A stretch of 18,281 nucleotides of DNA from Sphingobium sp. (GTDB taxonomy: Bacteria; Pseudomonadota; Alphaproteobacteria; Sphingomonadales; Sphingomonadaceae). The DNA is taken from positions 1 through 18,281 of the forward strand of contig JASBTC010000298.1 of assembly GCA_030148625.1 (NCBI GenBank), written 5' to 3'. The notes beneath the pieces were generated by a model. The model ran no database searches, had not been told where the DNA came from, and saw only the letters and a program-made list of their open reading frames with translations. The position numbers and the translations under genes were made by a program. Of the stretch, positions 1-7,230 are shown in pieces (the stretch's first letter is position 1; every line of letters begins with the position of its first letter).

Positions 1-1
1 G

Positions 2-658
2 CTCGATCCGGATGGCGCGATCGGCGACGCACTGCCCGCCGATCAGGTGATCGGATGCGTCGTCCATGCGTCATGCTCCGCACTCGCCCCCGGCGTCATC
101 CGGCGCCATTTCGGCAAGGGCCTGATCCTGGGCGAGCCGTCGCGCGAGCCAACGGATCGGCTCGAACGCGCCGCCGCATTGTTCGCTGCAGCAGGCCTCG
201 ACGTCACGAAAAGCGACCGGATCCAGCAGGATATCTGGTATAAATTGTGGGGAAACATGACGATGAACCCCATTTCCGCGCTGACCCGGACAACCGCCGA
301 TCTTATCCTCGACGCTGAACTGGTTTCCGCCTTCGCACTGCGTATCATGGCGGAGGCGGCAGAGATCGGCGCCGCCATCCGCTGCCCCATCGCCGAAAGC
401 GGTGAGGATCGCATGCAGGTCACCCGCAAGCTGGGCGCGTTCAAGACGTCGATGCTGCAGGATGTCGAGGCCGGACGTGCGATCGAGGTCGAAGCGTTGC
501 TGGGCGCGCCGCGCGCGATCGGTGAACGTGCGGGCATAAGGACGCCCTATATGGATGCGCTGCTGGGCATGACGCGCCTGTTCGATGCCGGGCGCGGTCT
601 CGACAAAGGGGCGAACGGGTCGATCCCGAATGCACCCCGGGTCGCCGCAAAGGAATAG
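2..658 (+). CDS. 2-dehydropantoate 2-reductase family protein (C-terminal part, 5' truncated)
   Basis: Open reading frame running in from the window edge: 218 codons and a TAG stop, with the N-terminal NADPH-binding part outside the window. Family members reduce ketopantoate to pantoate with NADPH in pantothenate/CoA synthesis, although many paralogues act on other 2-keto acids. The visible part fits the ApbA/PanE C-terminal helical domain. It has a WYKLWGNMTMNPISAL stretch, in which the Lys matches the family's catalytic lysine context, and later SMLQDVEAGRAIEVEALLG, the usual substrate-binding helix. About 80-90 residues of the Rossmann domain are missing by comparison with the usual ~300 residues. 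No pantothenate gene lies next to it, so it may be a paralogue rather than the housekeeping PanE. The family call is confident, the substrate is not. Confidence 0.85.
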   Translation, partial: LDPDGAIGDALPADQVIGCVVHASCSALAPGVIRRHFGKGLILGEPSREPTDRLERAAALFAAAGLDVTKSDRIQQDIWYKLWGNMTMNPISALTRTTADLILDAELVSAFALRIMAEAAEIGAAIRCPIAESGEDRMQVTRKLGAFKTSMLQDVEAGRAIEVEALLGAPRAIGERAGIRTPYMDALLGMTRLFDAGRGLDKGANGSIPNAPRVAAKE

Positions 659-799
659 GGCTCGGCGACGGCCGGTTGGACCATCGATTATTTGACTCTT
701 GGCGCTTGTTCACGCGCGAGCGCACGACAAGAAAAGCGGCCGAGAGGACGCATCTTGACGATCAAGCACCAATACCGATCCGGCCCTGAAACGAACGCC

Positions 800-1846
800 A
801 TGCACCGTCGTCTCGGCATTGCCGCCACCTGCGCGCTCATGGCAATCGCCGGCGACGCGCGCGCGCAGGACCTGCTCTATGTTCTCGAGCGCAGTGCCAC
901 GCTGCCGAGCACCGACACGGGCTGGGACTATGCGAAGATGGAGCCGGGCACCAACCGGCTGCATATCGCGCGCGATGCGGACGGCAATACCGTGTTCGAT
1001 GTCGACGCCAATCGCGTCATAGCGACCGTCGGGAATTCGAAGGGAGCCAACGGTCCGCTGCTGATCCCCCGCCATGACCGCGGTTATGTGGGGATGACCG
1101 ACGGATCGCTGCTGAGCTTTCGTCTGAAGACGCTCGCGCCGATCGCGCGCCTGCCGCTTGCCCAGGACGGCGGTTTGAACAGCGCGATCCACGATCCCGC
1201 AACCGACAGGGTCCATGCGATCGTGGGCACAAGACCGAAGGAATCGACCTGGTTCACCCTGGACGCGGCGACGGGCGCATTGCGCGGCAAGACGCAGTTT
1301 CCGTTCCGCAAGATGGACGATCCGGCCAGTGACGGCAAAGGGCGCCTCTTCGCGCCGGTGCGCTACGACAACATCATCCTGACATTGGATTCACAATCCC
1401 TGGCAGAGACCGCACGATGGCCGGTGCCGTGCAACGTCTCCAAGGTGCGGTTCCAGGCACGCACCAATCTCATCCTTGCCGCATGCGTGGGCGAAGCGCC
1501 CCGATTCCTCGCGCTCGATGCCGGCACGGGCGCGATCGTCGCCAGCCTGCCGATCGGCAAGGGCATTGACGGCTTCGCGGTGGACGAAAGCCGCGGACGC
1601 ATCGTGACATCCAACGGCACCGACGCGACGCTGACCGTCATCGGCCAGAGCGGCCGCGAATTCCGCTCGCTCGGTACCGTCTCCACCCGTCCCGGCGCGC
1701 GCATGATGACCATCGACGAACGAACCGGAAAGCTGCTGGTCGTCACGGCGGACTACAGCATGCCACCACCGGGGCCCGATGGCGCGGCGGCATCGAAAAT
1801 CTATCATCCGGACAGTTTCACGGTGCTGACCTACGCGCCGCGCTAA
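800..1846 (+). CDS. Secreted YncE-like beta-propeller protein
   Basis: 348 residues. The frame is open from a TTG at 692, but I chose the ATG at 800 because it begins a clear signal peptide: MHRRLGIAATCALMAIAGDARAQ, with cleavage after the Ala-Arg-Ala before Gln. The mature part consists of repeated short beta-rich blocks of the type 'DPATDRVHAIVG', 'LDAATGALRG', 'LDAGTGAIVASLPIGKGIDGFAVDESRGRIVTSNG'. This is the look of a YVTN/YncE or quinoprotein-like propeller, with roughly six or seven blades. No catalytic residues or haem motifs are evident. Such periplasmic propellers are usually ligand- or partner-binding proteins, and the role here is unknown. It ends 17 bases before the convergent aminotransferase gene, so it is probably a single transcription unit or shares one with the reductase upstream (141-base gap). 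Confidence 0.75.
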   Translation: MHRRLGIAATCALMAIAGDARAQDLLYVLERSATLPSTDTGWDYAKMEPGTNRLHIARDADGNTVFDVDANRVIATVGNSKGANGPLLIPRHDRGYVGMTDGSLLSFRLKTLAPIARLPLAQDGGLNSAIHDPATDRVHAIVGTRPKESTWFTLDAATGALRGKTQFPFRKMDDPASDGKGRLFAPVRYDNIILTLDSQSLAETARWPVPCNVSKVRFQARTNLILAACVGEAPRFLALDAGTGAIVASLPIGKGIDGFAVDESRGRIVTSNGTDATLTVIGQSGREFRSLGTVSTRPGARMMTIDERTGKLLVVTADYSMPPPGPDGAAASKIYHPDSFTVLTYAPR

Positions 1847-1863
1847 ACCGTCCGGCGCTGTCC

Positions 1864-2964
1864 TTACCCACTGAGCGCGCGCGAGATACCGTCCAGGCCC
1901 GCGGCAAGATCCTCGGCCGTGGTCCAGCCATAGCCCAGCCGGAAATAGCTGTCGGGCATCTCGAACCAATGGCCGGGGCCGACATAGGTGCCATGGGTCT
2001 GCAGCAGCCGTTCGTAGAACGCGATGGTGCCGCCGGGCGGTTCGGCGCGCATGCGCGGGAAACAGACCACGCCGCCCGAGGGACGGACCCATTCGAGCCG
2101 GTCCTCACCCGCGATCCACGCCGCGACGGTCTCCAGCCGCTTGCTCATCTCGGCCAGGGTGGGCAGCAGCAAGGCCTCGCGCCTGGCCAGCACCTGTTCC
2201 GCGATCCATTCGTCGACGACGCTGCCGCAGATGCTGATCTGTTCCTTCGCCGCGAGGAACAATTCCTGCAGCGCGGGATCCCGGGTGATCAGCCAGCCGA
2301 TGCGGATTCCGGGGATGCCATAGGCCTTGGACAAAGAGGACACGCTGATCACATGCGATCCGAGCGTGGCGGCCAGCGGCAGACGCTCGCCATAGCAAAG
2401 GTCGCGATAGGTTTCGTCGACCAGCAGATAGCAGCCATGTGCCTTGGCCAGCGCGACCAGATGATCGAGTTCGTCCGCGCTCATCATCACACCCGTCGGA
2501 TTGTGCGGACACGTGACGCTGATGATCCGTGTCTTCGGCGTGATCGCCGCGGCGATCGCGTCGAGATCGACGTTGAACCCCCGGTCGAAGGACAGGTCGA
2601 CAAAGCTGATATCGCACCCGATCGCGCGCGGCGTCTCCAGATTGGTCGCGTAATTGGGCCGGACCACGACGAGATGGTCGCCTGCGGCGAGCAGCGAGGT
2701 CGCGATAATGAACAGCGCCGTCGCGGCGCCCCCGGCAATCAGGACATCGTCGGCATCGAGCCCCTCTCCCCCTTCGGCGATCAGCGCGCGCAGCCGCTGG
2801 CCGCCGCGATGTTCGCCATAGAGCAAAGTGAGGTCGGGGATCGTCAGCCCGAGCCCCGCGATCGTCTGATCGGTGATCGAGCTTTCCGACAGATTGTAGC
2901 GAATGTTCGAATATCCATATTCCTCTGGAGATTCGACTTCGATCGGCATCCGGACATAGCGCAT
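1864..2964 (-). CDS. PLP-dependent aminotransferase, class I/II (fold type I)
   Basis: 366 residues, cytoplasmic. The ATG at 2964 was chosen because GGGAAG lies 9 bases upstream. A longer reading to 3051 would add an unconserved leader running through a GC hairpin. Fold-type I landmarks are all present: NPTG at 155-158, the PLP-nitrogen Asp in VDE (Asp183), the Schiff-base lysine in SSLSKAYGIPGIRIGW (Lys213), the phosphate-binding Arg221, and the likely carboxylate-binding Arg342 in YFRLGYG. The enzyme should transfer an amino group between an amino acid and a 2-keto acid, or do a related PLP reaction. The substrate cannot be read from the sequence. The gene lies directly downstream of a LuxR-type regulator on the same strand and is probably co-transcribed with it, so it is a candidate target. 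Class is sure, specificity unknown. Confidence 0.9.
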   Translation of the reverse strand: MRYVRMPIEVESPEEYGYSNIRYNLSESSITDQTIAGLGLTIPDLTLLYGEHRGGQRLRALIAEGGEGLDADDVLIAGGAATALFIIATSLLAAGDHLVVVRPNYATNLETPRAIGCDISFVDLSFDRGFNVDLDAIAAAITPKTRIISVTCPHNPTGVMMSADELDHLVALAKAHGCYLLVDETYRDLCYGERLPLAATLGSHVISVSSLSKAYGIPGIRIGWLITRDPALQELFLAAKEQISICGSVVDEWIAEQVLARREALLLPTLAEMSKRLETVAAWIAGEDRLEWVRPSGGVVCFPRMRAEPPGGTIAFYERLLQTHGTYVGPGHWFEMPDSYFRLGYGWTTAEDLAAGLDGISRALSG

Positions 2965-3026
2965 ATGTTTCAGCTTCCCGCCATTGAGTGACAGCCAGGA
3001 TGCCGTGCCTACGAGGCAAGAACCAT

Positions 3027-3043
3027 CCCCCCGCAGAGGGGGG
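3027..3043 (-). repeat. GC-only hairpin between the LuxR-type gene and the aminotransferase gene
   Basis: Six C, a five-base loop (GCAGA) and six G form a perfect 6-bp stem just after the stop codon of the LuxR-type gene. A second small hairpin (TGCCT-ACG-AGGCA, 3006-3018) follows in the direction of transcription. Neither is followed by a T-run on the minus strand, so this is not a classic intrinsic terminator. It may be an attenuator, a processing site or chance. Confidence 0.4.
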
Positions 3044-3047
3044 CACG

Positions 3048-3827
3048 TCAAGCGCGCAGCGCGAACAATTCGGCGAGCGAACTGATGCCCAGCTTGCGGA
3101 AGATGTTCTTACGGTGATCCTTGACGGTGTGACGGCTGATGCCAAGGCGCAGCGCGACCGCATCGGACGAACATCCCGCGAGCAACAGCGTGCAGACCTC
3201 GCGCTCGCGCGGCGACAATAGCGGCGCCTCCACAACCATCGCGCGCGGTCGAAGTATGGCGTGACGTTCGAATGCAGCGCGGATCGGCATGCCGAGCATA
3301 CCAAGGGCATGCAGTCTGCGATCGGGCACCGACCGTGCCGCTCGCTCACGATAGAAGCCGAGTTCGACGATACCGCCGCATCCCTTGAAATACAGGCCGA
3401 TCTCCTCGAGCATCGGCGGCCAGCCGGCCGTCCGGAAACCCAATTCCTCCTCTTCGGCGGGAACGAGCACGCCGCGGATCGGCGCCCCCAGATCGGCCTC
3501 GCGGATCGCAAAATCGCGTGCGCGACAGACACTGATATCGCGCTGGCCCCTGATCATCGGATTGGCCCGATGGGTGAACCGCACATAATTCTCGATGCCT
3601 TTGCGCGATCCGGTGCGATCGAAATTGTCATAGATCACCGCCGGGCCGCTTTCGGCACGATGGACGATCATCGCGCTCAGTTCGAAATCGAGGAAATCGC
3701 AAAGCGCCTTTGCGCTGATCGCGGCGAAGTCCGGCTCACCGATCGCGGCGATCATCCCGGAAAGCATGGCGTGCTCGGTCGGGCGGCCGGTTCCAGAACC
3801 TGACATGACCATGGTGCCTCTCATCAT
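3048..3827 (-). CDS. LuxR-family transcriptional regulator
   Basis: 259 residues from the first ATG. A start at the ATGs at 3812 or 3806 is also possible, since AGAGG lies 4 and 10 bases before them. The C-terminal 55 residues (about 204-259) are a typical LuxR/GerE helix-turn-helix: LSPREREVCTLLLAG, then the recognition region LGISRHTVKDHRKNIFRKLG. The N-terminal ~190 residues have no recognisable receiver domain (no acidic pocket and phosphorylatable Asp). They could be a small-ligand sensor of the GAF or autoinducer-binding type, but I cannot assign one. No luxI-like synthase is present in the window. The gene is followed by an aminotransferase (83-base gap) and diverges from a secreted hydrolase gene, either of which could be its target. 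Confidence 0.85.
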   Translation of the reverse strand: MMRGTMVMSGSGTGRPTEHAMLSGMIAAIGEPDFAAISAKALCDFLDFELSAMIVHRAESGPAVIYDNFDRTGSRKGIENYVRFTHRANPMIRGQRDISVCRARDFAIREADLGAPIRGVLVPAEEEELGFRTAGWPPMLEEIGLYFKGCGGIVELGFYRERAARSVPDRRLHALGMLGMPIRAAFERHAILRPRAMVVEAPLLSPREREVCTLLLAGCSSDAVALRLGISRHTVKDHRKNIFRKLGISSLAELFALRA

Positions 3828-3900
3828 AATTCACGCAAAGCTATACCTGCCGAGCTTTCACACCGCTGTCGCAGCCATGAATTGCCGGCGATCGCGCGAG

Positions 3901-3921
3901 GACAGGTTGATGACAGGTTGA
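3901..3921. promoter_or_regulatory. Tandem direct repeat in the divergent promoter region
   Basis: GACAGGTTGA occurs twice, at 3901-3910 and 3912-3921, with an 11-base period of about one helical turn. It lies midway between the divergently read LuxR-type gene and the secreted hydrolase. Spacing and position suit a dimeric activator binding one DNA face. The binding protein is unknown, and the neighbouring LuxR-type regulator is the obvious candidate. Confidence 0.4.
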
Positions 3922-3930
3922 GCTGCCCAA

Positions 3931-3955
3931 CGTCCGGCCGTTAAGTCGGCGGACG
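3931..3955 (+). repeat. Stem-loop just upstream of the hydrolase ribosome binding site
   Basis: CGTCCGGCCG, loop TTAAGT, CGGCGGACG pair as a 9-bp stem with one bulged G. It ends 8 bases before the GGAGGGG ribosome binding site (3964-3970) of the hydrolase gene. It could be a leader RNA hairpin or, as DNA, an operator. Function is inferred from position only. Confidence 0.35.
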
Positions 3956-3978
3956 ACACGCACGGAGGGGCAAGCGCG

Positions 3979-5637
3979 ATGCGATCGAACAGGAAGCTGA
4001 TATTGGCCGCGGCGCTTGCGGGCGCTCCGCTGGGCAGCGCGGTCGCGCAGGATTCCCCCGTCGGTCCGGCGACCGCATCCCCGCCGGCCGATTGCGAGGC
4101 GCCGGTGCATTATGACCGCGATCGCAAGATGTCGGGCTATATCCTCCCCACCTCTGCCGGCCCGCGAACCTGCATCCCCTTTTCGAGCGTCGCCGCCGTG
4201 CCGCCCGCCGGATACAAGGGCGACTTCTATGTCGACGAATTCGGCGACGCACGGCTGCGCGAGCGCTGGGCCGAATGCAAGGCGGACGAGAAATGCCGCA
4301 AGCGCGTGTTCAAGGCGGTGATGAACCGCCATCCACCCAACAAGGAATTCCACAATAGCGACGAACACGACCGCTATCTGCTCGGCAAGGTGACCGAGAC
4401 GGGCGGCGATATCGATTTGTCGACGATCCGCCGCCCCGCATTCTTCGCACAGGCACCCTATAACGAGCCCTTCGCCACGCTCGATTCCCGCACCTCGACC
4501 GTCGAGTTCACCGCGCCGCGCGATCCCTATGAGCGGATCCACATGCAGATGTACGATCAGGTGAAGATCCGCGGCTGGTATGTGCGCGGCGATGGCGTGG
4601 ATGACGGCAAGGGCGCTAGAACCCGCGCGTTGGTCATCATGACCGCGGGCGGCGGCGGACGCATTGCCGCGATCACCCATCCCGACGACCAGCTCTATCG
4701 GATCGAGAAAGACGGCGAGACCGAGATCAACGACTTCCCGAGCAAGCTCAGCGGCGCGACCGGCCAGGATCTGTGGCGCGAAACCGCGACCATCTTCAAC
4801 CGCGCCGGGTTCGACATACTGCTCTACGATCGGCGCGGCGTCGGCATCTCGAGCGGCTATAGCGACACCAACACCTTGCAGCAGGGCCGCGACCTGCTTG
4901 CGATCATCGCCAGCCTCAGAACCGGCGAAGGCATGCGCGCAATGGCGCCGTCGGGGGCGGTGAGCAAAGGCCTGGCTGCGGCCGACGCCGTGCGCGGCAC
5001 AGGTTCCCAGGGCGGATTGCCCGTGCTGCTGTTCGGCAATTCGCGCGGCACCATGGCCAGCGGCTGGGCCATGACGATGAATTTCGACAAGAATTGCACC
5101 TATGACCTGCCCGAGATCGCATGCGGTCCGGCGGTCGGCGATACGACGATCAAGGGCGCGATGCTGCTCGCCGAATTCAGCAGCGGCCCGGGCTATGTGA
5201 TGGACAAGCCGAGCGAGGAGGATGAGGAACGCGGCCTGGGCAAGGATCGCCCGCTGTTCATCGCGGGCAGCCAGATCGAGCATAATATCGTCTTCTTCCC
5301 CAGTTCGGCGATCCTGGCGGGAACCGGCAAATGGCCCGCCGCCTTCTTCGCGCGCGGACTATGGGATTATGCGGCCTCGCTGCAGGGCACGATGGACAGC
5401 TATCGCCGGGTCAAGGGATTGAAGGAACTCGTCGTCGTCCGCGCACCGCACCCCTATGAGGTCTGGCCCGCCGAAGAGCAGAAACGCGTGCAAGGCCGGC
5501 TGATCGCCTTCGCCAGGGGCGTCATCCAGGGCGCGACCAGGATCGAAGGCGGCCGGCCATGGCGCGACATGAAGGAACTGGTGGCAACGACGTCTGATGT
5601 GTGGGAACGATCGACACACCCGACCCAGGTCCCCTGA
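3979..5637 (+). CDS. Secreted alpha/beta hydrolase
   Basis: 552 residues. The start is well supported by GGAGGGG 8 bases upstream and by a signal peptide, MRSNRKLILAAALAGAPLGS followed by AVAQ, with cleavage near residue 24. The alpha/beta hydrolase core begins near residue 215 (RALVIMTAGGGG, the probable oxyanion-side strand). It contains DRRGVGISSGYSD (284-296), the nucleophile elbow GNSRG (353-357, Ser355) and a late histidine in APHPYEVWP (His491). The acid residue is not obvious. About 200 residues before the core match no domain I know. Six cysteines (39, 65, 100, 106, 373, 382) suggest disulfides in the periplasm. It could be an esterase, a peptidase or a lactonase, and the substrate is unknown. 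It is convergent with the sulfatase gene (27-base gap), so common control is not implied. Confidence 0.8.
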   Translation: MRSNRKLILAAALAGAPLGSAVAQDSPVGPATASPPADCEAPVHYDRDRKMSGYILPTSAGPRTCIPFSSVAAVPPAGYKGDFYVDEFGDARLRERWAECKADEKCRKRVFKAVMNRHPPNKEFHNSDEHDRYLLGKVTETGGDIDLSTIRRPAFFAQAPYNEPFATLDSRTSTVEFTAPRDPYERIHMQMYDQVKIRGWYVRGDGVDDGKGARTRALVIMTAGGGGRIAAITHPDDQLYRIEKDGETEINDFPSKLSGATGQDLWRETATIFNRAGFDILLYDRRGVGISSGYSDTNTLQQGRDLLAIIASLRTGEGMRAMAPSGAVSKGLAAADAVRGTGSQGGLPVLLFGNSRGTMASGWAMTMNFDKNCTYDLPEIACGPAVGDTTIKGAMLLAEFSSGPGYVMDKPSEEDEERGLGKDRPLFIAGSQIEHNIVFFPSSAILAGTGKWPAAFFARGLWDYAASLQGTMDSYRRVKGLKELVVVRAPHPYEVWPAEEQKRVQGRLIAFARGVIQGATRIEGGRPWRDMKELVATTSDVWERSTHPTQVP

Positions 5638-5664
5638 GCGGGCGGCGGCGCCGACCCGCAGCCG

Positions 5665-7089
5665 TTACTCCCGTCCTGCCGGCTGGTGCGGCGTGAACTG
5701 CCCCGCCAGCCAGGGATCATGCGTGGCAGCGCGATGATCCGCCAGCCATGAGCGCATCTGCACACGCACCGTTTCCAGTTCGGGATCGGTGATCCGATTG
5801 ACCAGTTCGTCGGGATCGGCGCGCAGATCGTAGAATTCTTCGGCCGGACGCTGAAGATAGGCACGCTGCGACCGCTTGCCGAGCGGGATGGAGGGATCGG
5901 CGGAAATCGCCTTCCAGCTTTCGGATTCGGCGACGTCGCCCGCGATCGGGTAGGGAAGTTGCCAGGCAAGATTGACGATATAGCTGTGGGTGCGCGTGCG
6001 CACGGCGCGCATCGGATAATATTGGTTGATCTCGTGGAATTCATGGCTGGCGAATATCCGGTCCCAGCCGGGCACGGAGCGCTTGCCCAGCACCGGCAGC
6101 AGCGAGCGCCCGGGCAACGGATAGTCCGGCCCCGCCACCCCCGCCCATTCGAGGATCGTCGGGGTGATATCGATCCAGCTCGCCATCGCATCGCTGACCG
6201 CGCCGCCGGCGGTACCGGGGGCATGGACGATCAGCGGCAGATGCAGGCCGGGATCGTAGAGATTGGTCTTTGCGCCCGGAAAGGGCCGGCCATTATCCGA
6301 CAGGAAGATGACCAGCGTATCCTCGGCATGGCCGGTGCGCGCCAGCATCTCGACGAGCATGCCGACGCCGCTGTCGAGCCGGCTGAGCGATTCATAATAT
6401 TGAGCGAGATCGGCACGCACCGCCGGAATGTCGGGCAAATGCGAGGGCACAGTCACCTTCACCGGATCGTAATGGACGGGCGCGACGCGCGGCCATTCGC
6501 GGTCGTTGCCGAAATTGACGGGCGCGCGGTGCGGATCGCTATAGCCGATGGTTACGAAGAATGGCGTGTCGCCCGCCGCCTTGACGAAGCGTTCGGCCTC
6601 GTCCGCGATCAGCGCGACGTCGCGTATGCCCGATCGTTCGGGGGCAAGCTCCGCATCATAGGGAAATGCGCTTTCAGGGCGGATATGCTTCTTGCCGACC
6701 AGCGCGGTGGTGTAGCCCGCCCGCTTCATCAACGCCGGCAAGGTGACGATGCCGTCGATCAGCCCCTGATTGTGGACCGAATGCGCCAGCCCGTACATGC
6801 CGTTCTGGTGCCCGTAGAGGCCGGTATACAGAACCGCCCGGCTGGGGCTGCACGACGATACCGCTGCGTAGGCGTGATCGAAGCGCGTTCCGCGCCGCGC
6901 CAGCCGATCGAGATGCGGGGTCTTCACCGCATTGCCGAGACAGCCCAGATCGAGCCCCTGATCGTCGCTGACGATGAGCAGGATGTTGCGTCGCTTTGTG
7001 CGATCGAGACCGGCGGCCGACGCTCCACGCGCGGCGGCAAGCGCCCCCGCGGTGCCCGCCAGCCCCTTGAGCATCGTTCGCCGGTCCAT
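5665..7089 (-). CDS. Tat-exported sulfatase, heparan N-sulfatase (SGSH)-like
   Basis: 474 residues from the ATG at 7089, which has AGGAG 6 bases upstream. A TTG two codons earlier is less likely. The N-terminus MDRRTMLKGLAGTAGALAAA is a twin-arginine (Tat) signal, so the enzyme is exported folded. The sulfatase signature is CSPSRAVLYTG, with Cys80 the residue converted to formylglycine. Metal ligands appear as the DD pair in LLIVSDDQG (42-43) and SDNG (264-267). From memory, the stretch SSCSPSRAVLYTGLYGHQNG, the GKKH, SDPHR and PFP-x5-NLY motifs and the late THDPW resemble human N-sulfoglucosamine sulfohydrolase more than aryl or choline sulfatases. It should hydrolyse a sulfate ester or sulfamate on a sugar. 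No formylglycine-generating enzyme is in the window. It follows the receptor gene on the same strand, beyond a REP-like pair. Confidence 0.9.
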   Translation of the reverse strand: MDRRTMLKGLAGTAGALAAARGASAAGLDRTKRRNILLIVSDDQGLDLGCLGNAVKTPHLDRLARRGTRFDHAYAAVSSCSPSRAVLYTGLYGHQNGMYGLAHSVHNQGLIDGIVTLPALMKRAGYTTALVGKKHIRPESAFPYDAELAPERSGIRDVALIADEAERFVKAAGDTPFFVTIGYSDPHRAPVNFGNDREWPRVAPVHYDPVKVTVPSHLPDIPAVRADLAQYYESLSRLDSGVGMLVEMLARTGHAEDTLVIFLSDNGRPFPGAKTNLYDPGLHLPLIVHAPGTAGGAVSDAMASWIDITPTILEWAGVAGPDYPLPGRSLLPVLGKRSVPGWDRIFASHEFHEINQYYPMRAVRTRTHSYIVNLAWQLPYPIAGDVAESESWKAISADPSIPLGKRSQRAYLQRPAEEFYDLRADPDELVNRITDPELETVRVQMRSWLADHRAATHDPWLAGQFTPHQPAGRE

Positions 7090-7126
7090 GATCAACTCCT
7101 AATCCAACTCAGCAATTTGTCGAAAA

Positions 7127-7226
7127 CCCCATGTCATCCCCGCGAAAGCGGGGATCCAGCTTCTTCTTCTTTTTCCTGAAGCTTCACGGAATAGCTGGAT
7201 CCCCGCATTCGCGGGGATGACGGGGG
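7127..7226. repeat. Pair of facing REP-like palindromes
   Basis: Two copies of a ~34-base element face each other around a 31-base spacer (7162-7192) that starts with a pyrimidine run. Each copy carries a perfect 8-bp stem ATCCCCGC / GCGGGGAT. The loop is GAAA at 7136-7155 and ATTC at 7199-7218. Outside the stems both copies share GTC and CCAGCT flanks, and over their length they differ at about three positions. Placement is intergenic, between the stop of the receptor gene and the sulfatase start. Such pairs (BIME-like) are spread by RAYT transposases and can end transcription or protect mRNA. No transposase is nearby. Confidence 0.85.
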
Positions 7227-7230
7227 GTTA

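Noticed and set aside
659..799. Promoter for the beta-propeller gene
   Set aside because: TTGACT and TTGACG boxes occur, but neither has a credible -10 element at proper spacing.
2105..3532. 475-codon open frame on the minus strand
   Set aside because: Overlaps the aminotransferase and LuxR-type genes in another frame. Arg/Ser-rich product, while both real genes carry conserved motifs.
3841..5283. 480-codon open frame on the minus strand
   Set aside because: Antisense to the secreted hydrolase, which has a strong ribosome binding site and catalytic motifs. The shadow product is Ala/Arg/His-rich without motifs.
5638..5664. Possible terminator between the convergent hydrolase and sulfatase genes
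   Set aside because: GCGGG and CCCGC could pair over a 12-base loop, but the stem is only 5 bp with no T-run on either strand.
5959..7179. 406-codon open frame on the plus strand
   Set aside because: Antisense to the sulfatase and extends into the REP-like pair. No recognisable domain.
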